A DNA stretch of 64,000 nucleotides from Flavobacterium sp. (GTDB lineage Bacteria > Bacteroidota > Bacteroidia > Flavobacteriales > Flavobacteriaceae): positions 40,951 through 104,950 of the forward strand of contig NZ_SEBS01000012.1 of the NCBI RefSeq assembly GCF_004211145.1. The letters run 5' to 3'. Below the pieces are notes generated by a model. That model saw only the letters and a list, made by a program, of their open reading frames with translations. It was not told the DNA's origin and ran no database searches. The translations under genes and the position numbers were made by a program. Positions 24,811-33,703 of this stretch are shown here, in pieces. Position 1 is the first letter of the stretch; every line of letters begins with the position of its first letter.

Positions 24811-27800
24811 GTCACCGCCAACAACAGCGTATCCTGTCGGAGGCGTCGTTGCACTTGTTGCACACATTAAAACCTGAGAACCTGTTCCGTAGCCGTCAAA
24901 ATCAGCATCTACGTAGAAATCATAATATTGATTAACAGTGACCGTCACCGTGTTGCTTACCGTTGAACAAGTACCTCCTCCCGTAACCGTAGCCGAGTAA
25001 GAAGATGTTGCGGTTGGCTTCGCATAAACAGTGGCAACCTTTGTTCCTGCCACATAAGCGTTAGTCGCAGCGGCATTAGTATACAACCCGGCTGCAGGAG
25101 ACCAAACATAGTTGGACGTACCTCCGGTAATATTAATGTTATAATCCTCAAACTCTCCGTACTGGGATTCTCCCAAACAGAAAGCTGACGCAGTTGGAGC
25201 ACTACTAAATCTTGAGCCTACACGCATACGAGTAACACCGTTAAGCGCCGAAATTGGAATCGTAATGTTACCTGTCGCCGCGGTGGTACCGAATACAGCA
25301 GTAGTCGTAACAAATACACTTTCTGATGCAGTAAATTGACCGTCTTGGTTCAAATCTACCCAAACCCTAAATATTTGGGCGTAGGTGCTGCTGATACCTA
25401 AAGATGTAAATGACACTGGAGTAGCAACACCAGCAGTCACGTTGGCTGTCAACGTATTGTAATACGTGTAGTCAGTTGGAGTATCGCCCGTGGAATTATT
25501 GATTCCCCCGAATGTAAAGTTTGCGATATAATCACCACTGGCCGAAGCTGTACTCATCGATGGCGTACAGTAAGATGCATTATTGATGACACCTCCAGTT
25601 GCAGTCAACGCAACTGCAGCATCACCTGCACACATCGTTACGCTTGTAGGCGTGACCGATACTGCCGATGGCAAACCAACAACCGTAAACACAGCGGTTA
25701 CAGGAGTTCCTGCACATCCATTCGCTTTTGGAGTAATGGTTAGCGTCGCAGAACCGGAAATAGCCGTAAACGAAGGAATAGACGTTACGTTAGTTTGATT
25801 CGCCAATCCGATTGACGCACCTCCCGTTATGTCAAATGTGACACCGCTTGGTGTTCCAACCAAAGCGATTACTGGCGTAGCAGATCCGGTACAAACTGAT
25901 TGAGCCGCCGGAGCAGTAGCAGTTGGAGTCGGATTAACAAGAACCGCAACTGATTCGCTAATTACGGCATCGCCGCAAGAAGGTGTAACAACCACATCAT
26001 AGTTTCCAGATACTGCTGGAAGTGCAGCAGTAAGCGTAAGCGTTGAAGTAGTTGCAGACGCGTTACCTGCGATGTTTACTCCACCCTTGCGCCACTGGTA
26101 AGTTAAACCTGGACCCATTGCAACGACATTCAACGTCACGGTTTCTCCCTGACATTTAGTTGATGCTACCGGCTGCGTCGTGATCGAAGCTCCCGATTGG
26201 ATGGTTACCGATGTAGAAGCCGTACTTGAACAACCTGCGGCCGTTGTTACGACAACGTTATACGTAGTGTTCTGGGTTGGGTTGACAACAGGGTTGGCCA
26301 CTGAAGAAGTGAATCCTGCCGGAATCGAAGTCCACGCATAAGTGAACACCGGAGTGTTACCCGGCGTAAAGCGGTACACTGTGTTCGTGGCAGGCTTCGT
26401 AGCGATGTTAGTTACAGCCGAAGTACTGCTTACTGCCGTAGCAGGAACAGTTGTCACGTTCAAATAACTTCCATTGCCGTTTCCAGTCGCAGCTCCAATA
26501 CCGATTGAAGCACTTCCAGAGTTCACAGCACCAGCCTCTGATCTGTAAGCGAATTCTACGACATTTGTCGTTTCATACAACTTAACCTGGAAACTGATAA
26601 CCGCAGAAGATGAATTATAGTTCCATTCCCAATTTCTCCATTCAGCCGTGAGTACACGGTTCGGAGCTGTTCCAGAAACTTCATAACCAGCGAAAGATCC
26701 TCCTGTAGCTCTTCCATCCATATCGTCCCAAAGTGGAGCGATTATAGGTCTGGAAGTTGCATTTGCAGTTGAAAAGTTATTCGTTGTCAATGACGAAGCT
26801 GATGTATTGAACGATATTAGACCGTTTGAATCCATTTTGAATTGGGTGTAATCCAAACCGCCATAGTTGAACGTAAAGCCAATCGGCAATGTTCCACTAA
26901 CTGCAGTGTCGGTCAATATAGCCGGAACTGTTGTCGCGCCTGCGCTCACTTCGTTGTAAGCTGCAGTCGTAGACGTAAAGACATAAGACGTTACCGGTCC
27001 GGTTACGAAAGGAATTCCGCCTTTTGCTTCCAATTGTACTGGCGCTCCTACGCAAATTAACGAAGGTGTTGCAGTTGCAACAGGCGAAACATTAGGATTT
27101 ACGGTAACGACAACAGTCGAACTAGATGTACAACCGTTTACGTCAGTACCTGTAACAGTATATGTAGTGGTAGCACTTGGATTAGCAGAAACAGTTGCTC
27201 CTGTAGTCGCTGACAAACCAGTTGCCGGTGACCATGAGTATGAAACCGCTCCACCAGCCGTAAGGGTTACGGCAGAACCACCTGGATTACAAATCGCAGC
27301 CGACGAAGGCGTCACTGTGATCGTAGGACGTGTAACCGTAACAGTAGCAGCGTCTGATTCTACGTTTCCACAAGGAGACGTTCCGTTTACGAACAATTTG
27401 TACATGTAAGCACCAAGCGGCGTAGAAACACCATTAGTGACGATCAATTGGTTTGTAGTATTCCCTGAGTAGGAAACCCCAACCGGAGTGTTGTTCGCAA
27501 CATCAACATATGATGTCCCATTGAAATACTTCCATTGAAGCGAAGACACAGTACCCGAAACTTCAGCCGTCAAAGTAGTGGCCTGTCCTGTAGAACAAGC
27601 GATAGCCGATGATGGGTTAGATGTAACAGACACAGCGCTGTTCACAGTCAAGATTGCAGCATTCGAATAGACAGGTTCCCCAAAGCCGGTAACCACAGCA
27701 CGAAACTGCCATCCTGAGTTTGGTACGGAAAGACCCGAAACCGTCAATTGATTCGTGTTCGAACCTGAGTAAGAAACACCACCAACAGTTACGTCATTGA

Positions 27801-30800
27801 TAGGCAACCATGAAGACGTTTGGAAAACTTCCCATGAGTAGTCAGTAACCGAACCCGTTGCTACAACATTGAATACCGCAGTATCCAAGCCTGGGCTACA
27901 AAGTGTAACCGATGTAGGATCTGTTTCGATTCCTGTGTCGCCAACTAGTAAAGTAGCGCCGTTAGTCTCAACATTTGCACATGGACTGGTTGCGAAAACG
28001 ATCGCTCGGAACATAACGTCGTTCAACGTGTCCGGGGTATCGTGGATAGTTAGCGTCGCAGTCATAGTGCCTTCATAAGTAGCACTTTCGGCAATGTTCA
28101 CGTAGTTATCGCCACCATCTTCTGAAATTTGCCACTGGTAACCAGTAACAGGACCTGTAGCAACAACCGAGAACGTAACATCGTCTCCGGTCACAGCTGT
28201 TTGGTTTTCAGGATTTGTCGATGAAACCGGCGAATTAACTGTAATTGGAGTTGAAACGGTAGTCGTACAACCATTATCGGTGACGCTGTAGGTTATTGTC
28301 GTAGTACCACTGGCATTTGCAGTAACCAAACCACCTGTGCTTACTGAAGCGATAGCCGGATCAGTTGCGCCCCAAGTTCCCCCAGGAGAAGTGTTTCCTA
28401 ACTGGATGGTTCCGTTGACACAAAGTGAAGCGTTACCGTTTGTGATTGGGTTTACAATCGGCATAGGGTTAACGATCATGTTTGATGAACTCACTCCTGT
28501 TCCAAGAGTAGCGGTCACTGAAATTGGTCCCGCAGTAATTCCTGCTGGAGTAACGGCAGTAATGGTAGAGTTGTTTACGACTGCAAACGATTGGGCAGCC
28601 GTACCGTTAAACGAAACCGCAGTAGCACCATTGAATGATGTTCCTGTGATAGTAACCGTTGTTCCTCCGCCTTGACAAACTGTCGAAGGGGTAAAACTAG
28701 TTACCGATGTCGGAGCCTCGCTCACATTGAAATCGTCGAATGCCATATACCATGGAGTCGACGATGCCTGATTGCCTCGGATACCAAAATAATAAGTACC
28801 GTCAGCTGTAGGCGTAAATGTTCTTGTAACCAAAACGTATGGCTGAATAGCGATGGTTCCGGTTCCAGGAGCTACGTAGGTTGTACCAACTTGTGTTGCA
28901 CCTGTTGGCGATTGCGAAGAGTTGACGAAGATATCGGTGTTGTATCCTGTATATCCGTCACCCTGAGCATAGAACGAGAAGTTATATGCTTTTCCTGCCT
29001 GAAGCGCGAAGCCCGGAGTCCAAAGGAATGCGTTAGTAGATGAATACGCGTAACGAGCGTAATTCGCGCCTGAACGTGGTGTATTGTAAGTCGTCGCATT
29101 CGAGGTAGACCATTTTGGAGCATCGGTGAACCAACAGTTAGGGAAAATTTGCGTCCCCAATGTTGTCATTGCGTCAAAATTCTCGGTCCATGGCAATGTA
29201 GCGATTGGAACACAAACCGTAGTAAAGCTTACGAGCGTTGTCCAGAAACTGTTATCAGTTCCTCCACACGAAGTTCTGATATACGCGTTATAAGTTGTAC
29301 CACCATTTAAAGTATTGACCAAAGCTGAAGTAGTACCTGCTGGTACCGTTCCGCTTGCCGCCAATCCGGCAGCTCCACTTCCTGCAGCGCCTGAAGTCCT
29401 GATTTCGTAGGCATAACTTACAGGAGTTCCCTGAGTTGGTGCAGTCCAGTTCAACGTGATTCCCGTAGTCGTCGGCAATGTAGCTGTAACGGCTGTTGGA
29501 GGGAAACATGTCGGGATAACTTCCCAAGAGATATTATCCAAGTAGATCGTAGTATATGTCGAAGTATTCAAATGCTTAAAGGCAATGAGTTTGTTCGAAC
29601 CTGCATATGACGCGAATGACAACGTAAATTCTTGCCAATCAGTAGTAACGTCAACTGTTTGGATAGCCGTAAACACTGCGTTCGAACCCGTGCCCGTAAC
29701 AGTACCTACAATAACATCCTGACTAGCCGTACCATTTCTTGCCCTGAAACGCAATTGGTGTGTCCCTGCGTTCAAGTTTGACAAATACGGAGAAACCAGT
29801 ATCACCTCATCTGTCGTCTCAATACCTGAATTATAAAGGTTGACACCATTTGGAGCACTAAAGTTTGTCGTGACCGTATTTACCGTAGCAAATTGAAGAT
29901 TTGTACTCGTTCCACGAATGATTTTGCTCCAACACGCCGGCAAAGCAGGAGTTGTCACAGAATCGAAATTCTCGCTGAATGTTGTAACCGGTGCGCAGTA
30001 CGTTGCGAACGAAGTCGCTGACGACCAAGCACTCGAATCAGATCCGCTACAAACCGAACGAACCCAGAAGTAATATGTAGTGGTTTCAGCCAAAGCCGAA
30101 ACATTCACTGAAACTACTCCGGCGGCTGTTGTTCCTGTTGCAGGAGTCGCAGCTGTTGGCGCAGTAGCCGACGTTGACAGATAATATTCGTATCCTGATG
30201 AGGGAGCTGGAGTAGCTGCCGTCCAAGATAGTGTCGCACTATTGTTAGTTACATTCGAAACCGCCAGGGCAGTTGGAGCGAAACAGGTCGGAGCGGTAAT
30301 TATGTTAAGCGTGTAATCCTCATATTCACCGTAAGGTGCAGGACCGCAGGCCGTAATTACCCCCAATTCGCTTAACGCAACTCGCATGCGGAAACTTCCC
30401 AAAGCCTGAACTGCTGGAATTGTATATGTTCCAGAGAAGTTGGCTGTATAACTTGAAGTCGCCACAAGAGTTTCGTTTGCATCGGCGAAGTCCAAATCAT
30501 TGTTCCAGTCAACCCACACATAGAAATAATTCGTTCCCGAAGATGGAGTAACTGAAAAATTAACCGTTTGTCCAGGATAAGCCGAAGCAGCAACCGAAGC
30601 GCTGTAATTCGTATATCCATTCGTACCCGCAACACTTGTGTTGTTGATATTTCCGATTGCATTCGTTACCGAAACATTTGTAATATAGTAGCTAGAAGAC
30701 GTTGTCAATCCTACAGGAATACAATATCCCGTGTAGAATGTAGCGCCTGATGACCAAGTGCTGTTTCCTGAACCTGCACAATTTGAACGCACATAAACGG

Positions 30801-33492
30801 TGTATGACGTATTCGGAGTAAGTCCAGCAGCAGTCGCAGTAGTAATTCCCGCAGCAACCGAACCATTCGTAACGAATCCTGTAGCACCACTTTCAGGAGC
30901 TCCTGACGTACGTACTTCAAAGTCATAACCATTACTTGGAGCCTGAGCTGGCGCCGTCCATGAGAATGTTGCGCTGGAAGTTGTCAAACCAGTTACAGTA
31001 AGACCGGTGACAGGCACGCATGCAGGCGGCGCGACTACGTTAAAAATATAGTCTTCATATTCTCCGTACGGAGAAACACCGCATGATGTGATCACTCCTA
31101 CTCCACTGTTGGCAACCCTCATTCTGTGAGCTCCCAAACTAGCAGTAGCGGGAATTGTAATCGTCCCCGAGTAAGTAGCTGCATAAGATGTAGTTGCAAC
31201 AAGTGTTTCACCCGCGTCAGCGAAATCGAAGTCATTGTTCCAGTCAACCCAAACATAGAAATAGCTTGAACTTGTGGAAGTCGCCATCGAAACCGATGCT
31301 GTACTTCCTGCATAACCACTAGCTGATTGAGCAGTAAAATCGCTGTATCCGCCAGTACCTGCAACCGAAGTATTGTTCAAAGTCGTGTTATAACCCGCAA
31401 CAGTCACATTCGTGAGGTAATATGATGAGGATGTCGTTAGCCCTGAACCTATACAATATCCAGTATAAAGAGTCGATGACGAGCTCCAAGCGCTGAATTC
31501 CGTCGTTCCGCAATGCGAACGAACGTAAACCGCGTAGGTCGTGTTAGGCGTCAAATCAACTATTGAAGCAGTCAAGACTCCCGCTCCGGTAGACCCGGCA
31601 ACGAACAAACCTGTTGGACCGCTTCCGGCATTGCCCGAAGAACGCACTTCGTACTCATAGCCCAAAGAGGGAGCCGGCGTTGGGGCCGTCCACGATAAAG
31701 TTGCTGTCGACGTCGATGTAACCGCAGCTGTTAAGCCATTCGGAACAAAACAACTTGGCAAAGCACCGTCAAATTCATCGGCACCCATATCAGGAGCAGT
31801 CGCGCCACCGAATGTTGAACCCGCAGGTCCTGGTCTTGAATCGCCGTCGATATCGACCGCTACGCCTGTAGCAGATGCAGTCGCCCCACCGGATTCGAGT
31901 GTAGAAACCGTACCTGCAACAATGTGCATATCAGTAGCAGATACGAAAGCCGGGCTCACAGATACCGAATTCAAATCCTTACCTGTCGCCGATTGCCAAT
32001 CAGAAAGCGAAGTACGAGCTACACCACCGTAATAACCTACCTTACCCGTCGGGATATAGTAGTCGTTATTGTTAACTGCCGCGCCAGATAAAACACCGGT
32101 ACCACCAGTGTAAACACCCAAAGCATTCGTACTGGCAATCGAGTTAACGATGATGTTATTTCTAAATGATGACAAAGTCGCCGAAGCAGAACTCAGAAGC
32201 ACAGCAACTGACGAAGGGTTCGTTGTTGTTCCTGTTGAATTTGCCGTCTTCAATACAATTGTATTGTGATCGATTGCATAATTGGTAATAGCGGAACTAC
32301 AATAAATTCCATAATTAACAAATGCAGCTGTGTATGATTGACTATAATTTGAGGCAACCATATCACGCATGACATTGTTTTGGATGTACCCGAGCGTATT
32401 TCCAGTAGCCGACGAAATATACACGCCTGCTGCCATATAGCCTCCTGTTGAAGGCTGCGAAAAGTCGTGCATGTTGTTTCGGCGAATAGCTATACCGAAA
32501 TTTCCTGCCGCTACTTCTACCCCGCATGTTATCGAAGAATATCCTGTTGTACCATAATCGCCCCCGCGCATGTCGTTCAGTTCTACGAGTGCTGCACCTG
32601 TTGTAGCAGCCGTGTAAGCAACGAAAACGCAAGATCTACCGATATTTTCAGCAGAAACAGAACTTCCAAATGTATTACTGCGGACGACCGTACCAGTATT
32701 GGGATACGTTGAACTCGAACCATTTGCATAAACGCCATAATAGGCTCGCGTAAACAAATTGTTCTCAATAACAGTATTCAAACTGCTATAAGCGCCTGTA
32801 GTCATCGATGTCGAACTATAATTTGACATGTTGATACCATAACTGACCGTAGTACTGATAGCAGTACTTCTTCCTCCAATAATAACACAATTTTTCACGG
32901 AGTTGTTGTCGGCACCATCTGCTCCCGTCGTACTGTTCGAAGACAAACGAACAGCAGCCGTTCCGGTAGTTGTATTGGTAGCGACTGCAATTGTAAGGTT
33001 ACGCGTTCCGGCCGTAGCAGGGTCGTCACCGTCAATCGTCACGTTGTCGGCGCCACTCAATTCAATCACTCCTCGCGAAGCGGTTGGCGTAGCGGCTGAA
33101 TTGATCGTGAAGTTTCCTCCTGAAGGACGAATCAAGATACTCGTGTAGCTCGAAGGCGAATTACTTCGCAATAATGCCACAGTCGCAGCAGGCTCGGTAG
33201 TGTTACCGGTAATCGCTACTGTGATCGCACCTTGGTGAGTTCCCGCATTGATCGCCGTAAATGCAGCGTTCAATGTGGTGTAAGCAGTCGGTCCCGCAGC
33301 TCCTGCTGTCGCGGTTACCGAAACCTGAGCCATCAAGTGTCCGCCTGTCAAGAACAGGAAAGCCACCATCAAATTCGTGAACCATTTTTTCATGGTTCCG
33401 GAAGAATGCCAAGGCGGAGCGCCCGTCGATTCTCCCACATTTTCAGTCCGTGCATTTCTGCTACGATCCGAACAATTGTAGTTTACAATCAT
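23557..33492 (-). CDS. Giant (3311 aa) beta-helix / GEVED / fibronectin / Ig-like protein with T9SS type A sorting domain
   Basis: The largest gene here. The start at 33492 (MIVNYNCSDRSRNARTENVG) is chosen because this extension resembles that of the previous gene; ATGs at 33540 and 33393 (MKKWFTNLMVAFLFLTGG) are alternatives. After the signal, residues 55-577 form a right-handed beta-helix of the pectate-lyase type (repeated NNVIDG-like turns, for example VTIDGDDPATAG and SLNTVIENNLFTRAYYGVYA) ending GADEFDGALP. Then come alternating fibronectin III and GEVED domains (PYGEYEDYIF, PYGEYEDYTL), jelly-roll domains, IPT/TIG (TVTITGTSFNGATAVSFNGT), Ig-like repeats, a nidogen-like segment, a third GEVED (YGEFEDYNI), one MopE motif (about 2854-2924), three 90-residue modules and the sorting domain ending KTLRVIKR. 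The beta-helix could bind or cut polysaccharide, but no catalytic residues were recognised. Confidence 0.88.
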   Translation of the reverse strand: MIVNYNCSDRSRNARTENVGESTGAPPWHSSGTMKKWFTNLMVAFLFLTGGHLMAQVSVTATAGAAGPTAYTTLNAAFTAINAGTHQGAITVAITGNTTEPAATVALLRSNSPSSYTSILIRPSGGNFTINSAATPTASRGVIELSGADNVTIDGDDPATAGTRNLTIAVATNTTTGTAAVRLSSNSTTGADGADNNSVKNCVIIGGRSTAISTTVSYGINMSNYSSTSMTTGAYSSLNTVIENNLFTRAYYGVYANGSSSTYPNTGTVVRSNTFGSSVSAENIGRSCVFVAYTAATTGAALVELNDMRGGDYGTTGYSSITCGVEVAAGNFGIAIRRNNMHDFSQPSTGGYMAAGVYISSATGNTLGYIQNNVMRDMVASNYSQSYTAAFVNYGIYCSSAITNYAIDHNTIVLKTANSTGTTTNPSSVAVLLSSASATLSSFRNNIIVNSIASTNALGVYTGGTGVLSGAAVNNNDYYIPTGKVGYYGGVARTSLSDWQSATGKDLNSVSVSPAFVSATDMHIVAGTVSTLESGGATASATGVAVDIDGDSRPGPAGSTFGGATAPDMGADEFDGALPSCFVPNGLTAAVTSTSTATLSWTAPTPAPSLGYEYEVRSSGNAGSGPTGLFVAGSTGAGVLTASIVDLTPNTTYAVYVRSHCGTTEFSAWSSSSTLYTGYCIGSGLTTSSSYYLTNVTVAGYNTTLNNTSVAGTGGYSDFTAQSASGYAGSTASVSMATSTSSSYFYVWVDWNNDFDFADAGETLVATTSYAATYSGTITIPATASLGAHRMRVANSGVGVITSCGVSPYGEYEDYIFNVVAPPACVPVTGLTVTGLTTSSATFSWTAPAQAPSNGYDFEVRTSGAPESGATGFVTNGSVAAGITTATAAGLTPNTSYTVYVRSNCAGSGNSTWSSGATFYTGYCIPVGLTTSSSYYITNVSVTNAIGNINNTSVAGTNGYTNYSASVAASAYPGQTVNFSVTPSSGTNYFYVWVDWNNDLDFADANETLVATSSYTANFSGTYTIPAVQALGSFRMRVALSELGVITACGPAPYGEYEDYTLNIITAPTCFAPTALAVSNVTNNSATLSWTAATPAPSSGYEYYLSTSATAPTAATPATGTTAAGVVSVNVSALAETTTYYFWVRSVCSGSDSSAWSSATSFATYCAPVTTFSENFDSVTTPALPACWSKIIRGTSTNLQFATVNTVTTNFSAPNGVNLYNSGIETTDEVILVSPYLSNLNAGTHQLRFRARNGTASQDVIVGTVTGTGSNAVFTAIQTVDVTTDWQEFTLSFASYAGSNKLIAFKHLNTSTYTTIYLDNISWEVIPTCFPPTAVTATLPTTTGITLNWTAPTQGTPVSYAYEIRTSGAAGSGAAGLAASGTVPAGTTSALVNTLNGGTTYNAYIRTSCGGTDNSFWTTLVSFTTVCVPIATLPWTENFDAMTTLGTQIFPNCWFTDAPKWSTSNATTYNTPRSGANYARYAYSSTNAFLWTPGFALQAGKAYNFSFYAQGDGYTGYNTDIFVNSSQSPTGATQVGTTYVAPGTGTIAIQPYVLVTRTFTPTADGTYYFGIRGNQASSTPWYMAFDDFNVSEAPTSVTSFTPSTVCQGGGTTVTITGTSFNGATAVSFNGTAAQSFAVVNNSTITAVTPAGITAGPISVTATLGTGVSSSNMIVNPMPIVNPITNGNASLCVNGTIQLGNTSPGGTWGATDPAIASVSTGGLVTANASGTTTITYSVTDNGCTTTVSTPITVNSPVSSTNPENQTAVTGDDVTFSVVATGPVTGYQWQISEDGGDNYVNIAESATYEGTMTATLTIHDTPDTLNDVMFRAIVFATSPCANVETNGATLLVGDTGIETDPTSVTLCSPGLDTAVFNVVATGSVTDYSWEVFQTSSWLPINDVTVGGVSYSGSNTNQLTVSGLSVPNSGWQFRAVVTGFGEPVYSNAAILTVNSAVSVTSNPSSAIACSTGQATTLTAEVSGTVSSLQWKYFNGTSYVDVANNTPVGVSYSGNTTNQLIVTNGVSTPLGAYMYKLFVNGTSPCGNVESDAATVTVTRPTITVTPSSAAICNPGGSAVTLTAGGAVSYSWSPATGLSATTGATVSANPSATTTYTVTGTDVNGCTSSSTVVVTVNPNVSPVATATPSLICVGAPVQLEAKGGIPFVTGPVTSYVFTSTTAAYNEVSAGATTVPAILTDTAVSGTLPIGFTFNYGGLDYTQFKMDSNGLISFNTSASSLTTNNFSTANATSRPIIAPLWDDMDGRATGGSFAGYEVSGTAPNRVLTAEWRNWEWNYNSSSAVISFQVKLYETTNVVEFAYRSEAGAVNSGSASIGIGAATGNGNGSYLNVTTVPATAVSSTSAVTNIATKPATNTVYRFTPGNTPVFTYAWTSIPAGFTSSVANPVVNPTQNTTYNVVVTTAAGCSSTASTSVTIQSGASITTQPVASTKCQGETVTLNVVAMGPGLTYQWRKGGVNIAGNASATTSTLTLTAALPAVSGNYDVVVTPSCGDAVISESVAVLVNPTPTATAPAAQSVCTGSATPVIALVGTPSGVTFDITGGASIGLANQTNVTSIPSFTAISGSATLTITPKANGCAGTPVTAVFTVVGLPSAVSVTPTSVTMCAGDAAVALTATGGVINNASYCTPSMSTASASGDYIANFTFGGINNSTGDTPTDYTYYNTLTANVTAGVATPVSFTSLGISSTYAQIFRVWVDLNQDGQFTASESVFVTTTAVFGTTAATGNITIPISALNGVTRMRVGSRFSSAPTASAFCLGESQYGEFEDYNINITGGTSNYVWSPAAGLYTNAAATNAYVAGTKVATVYAKPTATSSYSATVTGGGTCSTVSNTVTVTVNQYYDFYVDADFDGYGTGSQVLMCATSATTPPTGYAVVGGDCNDSVAAINPGHAEVPYNGVDDNCNGTIDEGSQIMSQVLASQCGTTLAAINSAIGAVSFPAPVDGYRFRVVNTTTNAVQTIDRTQPNFQLTALATYDYATTYSISVMVRRNGIWLNYYGPSCLVSTPAVLDAGGAASVTPSQCGVTLPSISTLIATTSLQGVTGYRFRITNITDPTAPNQVQTLDRVTHWFSLTMLSTYVYGTTYTVEVALKTGNSTTYSGYGAPCQVSTPAVPVITNPGTATSTTMLFNTVSMNRATSYRFELTLAVAPFTTIIVDRTSHYFSFSNVPGYIPGGQYAVRVAVMTSGVWSPFGEAELVTAPGATRGIFEEETGPSIAFRAVAYPNPYAEGFALDMDTPSDERVNVKVYDMVGKLLEDSNFAVDAIEVQQFGVRYPSGVYNVIVTQGNFVKTLRVIKR
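30000..31450. repeat. Tandem GEVED plus fibronectin III unit (about 0.72 kb, two copies)
   Basis: Within the 3311-aa protein a unit starting YCIGSGLTTSSSYYLTNVTV is followed about 725 bp later by YCIPVGLTTSSSYYITNVSV. Both copies contain the FYVWVDWNND, DFADA and YGEYEDY motifs and a fibronectin III domain. Boundaries are approximate. Confidence 0.75.
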
Positions 33493-33654
33493 AAATAAAA
33501 AATTGGGTTTAAAATAAATTACGTGATGGTTGGAGTGCACATGAGATATATGCGCACGAAAAATCCTTCGGAACGTACGAAAGATTTTTGAGTGGAGAAT
33601 AATGCTTGCCGCTAAATAAAATTTAACATAGGGTTAAGAAATAAAAAAAAGATA

Positions 33655-33693
33655 AAAAAAACCGGCAGCGCATTCCCTAAATAGCGCTGCCGG
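33655..33693 (-). terminator. Terminator of the first type C cargo gene
   Basis: CCGGCAGCGC (33662-33671) and its exact complement (33684-33693) form a 10-bp stem with a 12-nt loop. On the minus strand it runs into a long T-rich tract. The remaining 160 bp to 33493 show no gene. Confidence 0.88.
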
Positions 33694-33703
33694 CGTAATT
33701 TTT

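Noticed and set aside
33557..33660. T-rich and A-rich stretch near 33640 as a possible small RNA
   Set aside because: It is the tail of the terminator at 33655-33693; no separate promoter or stable structure was seen.
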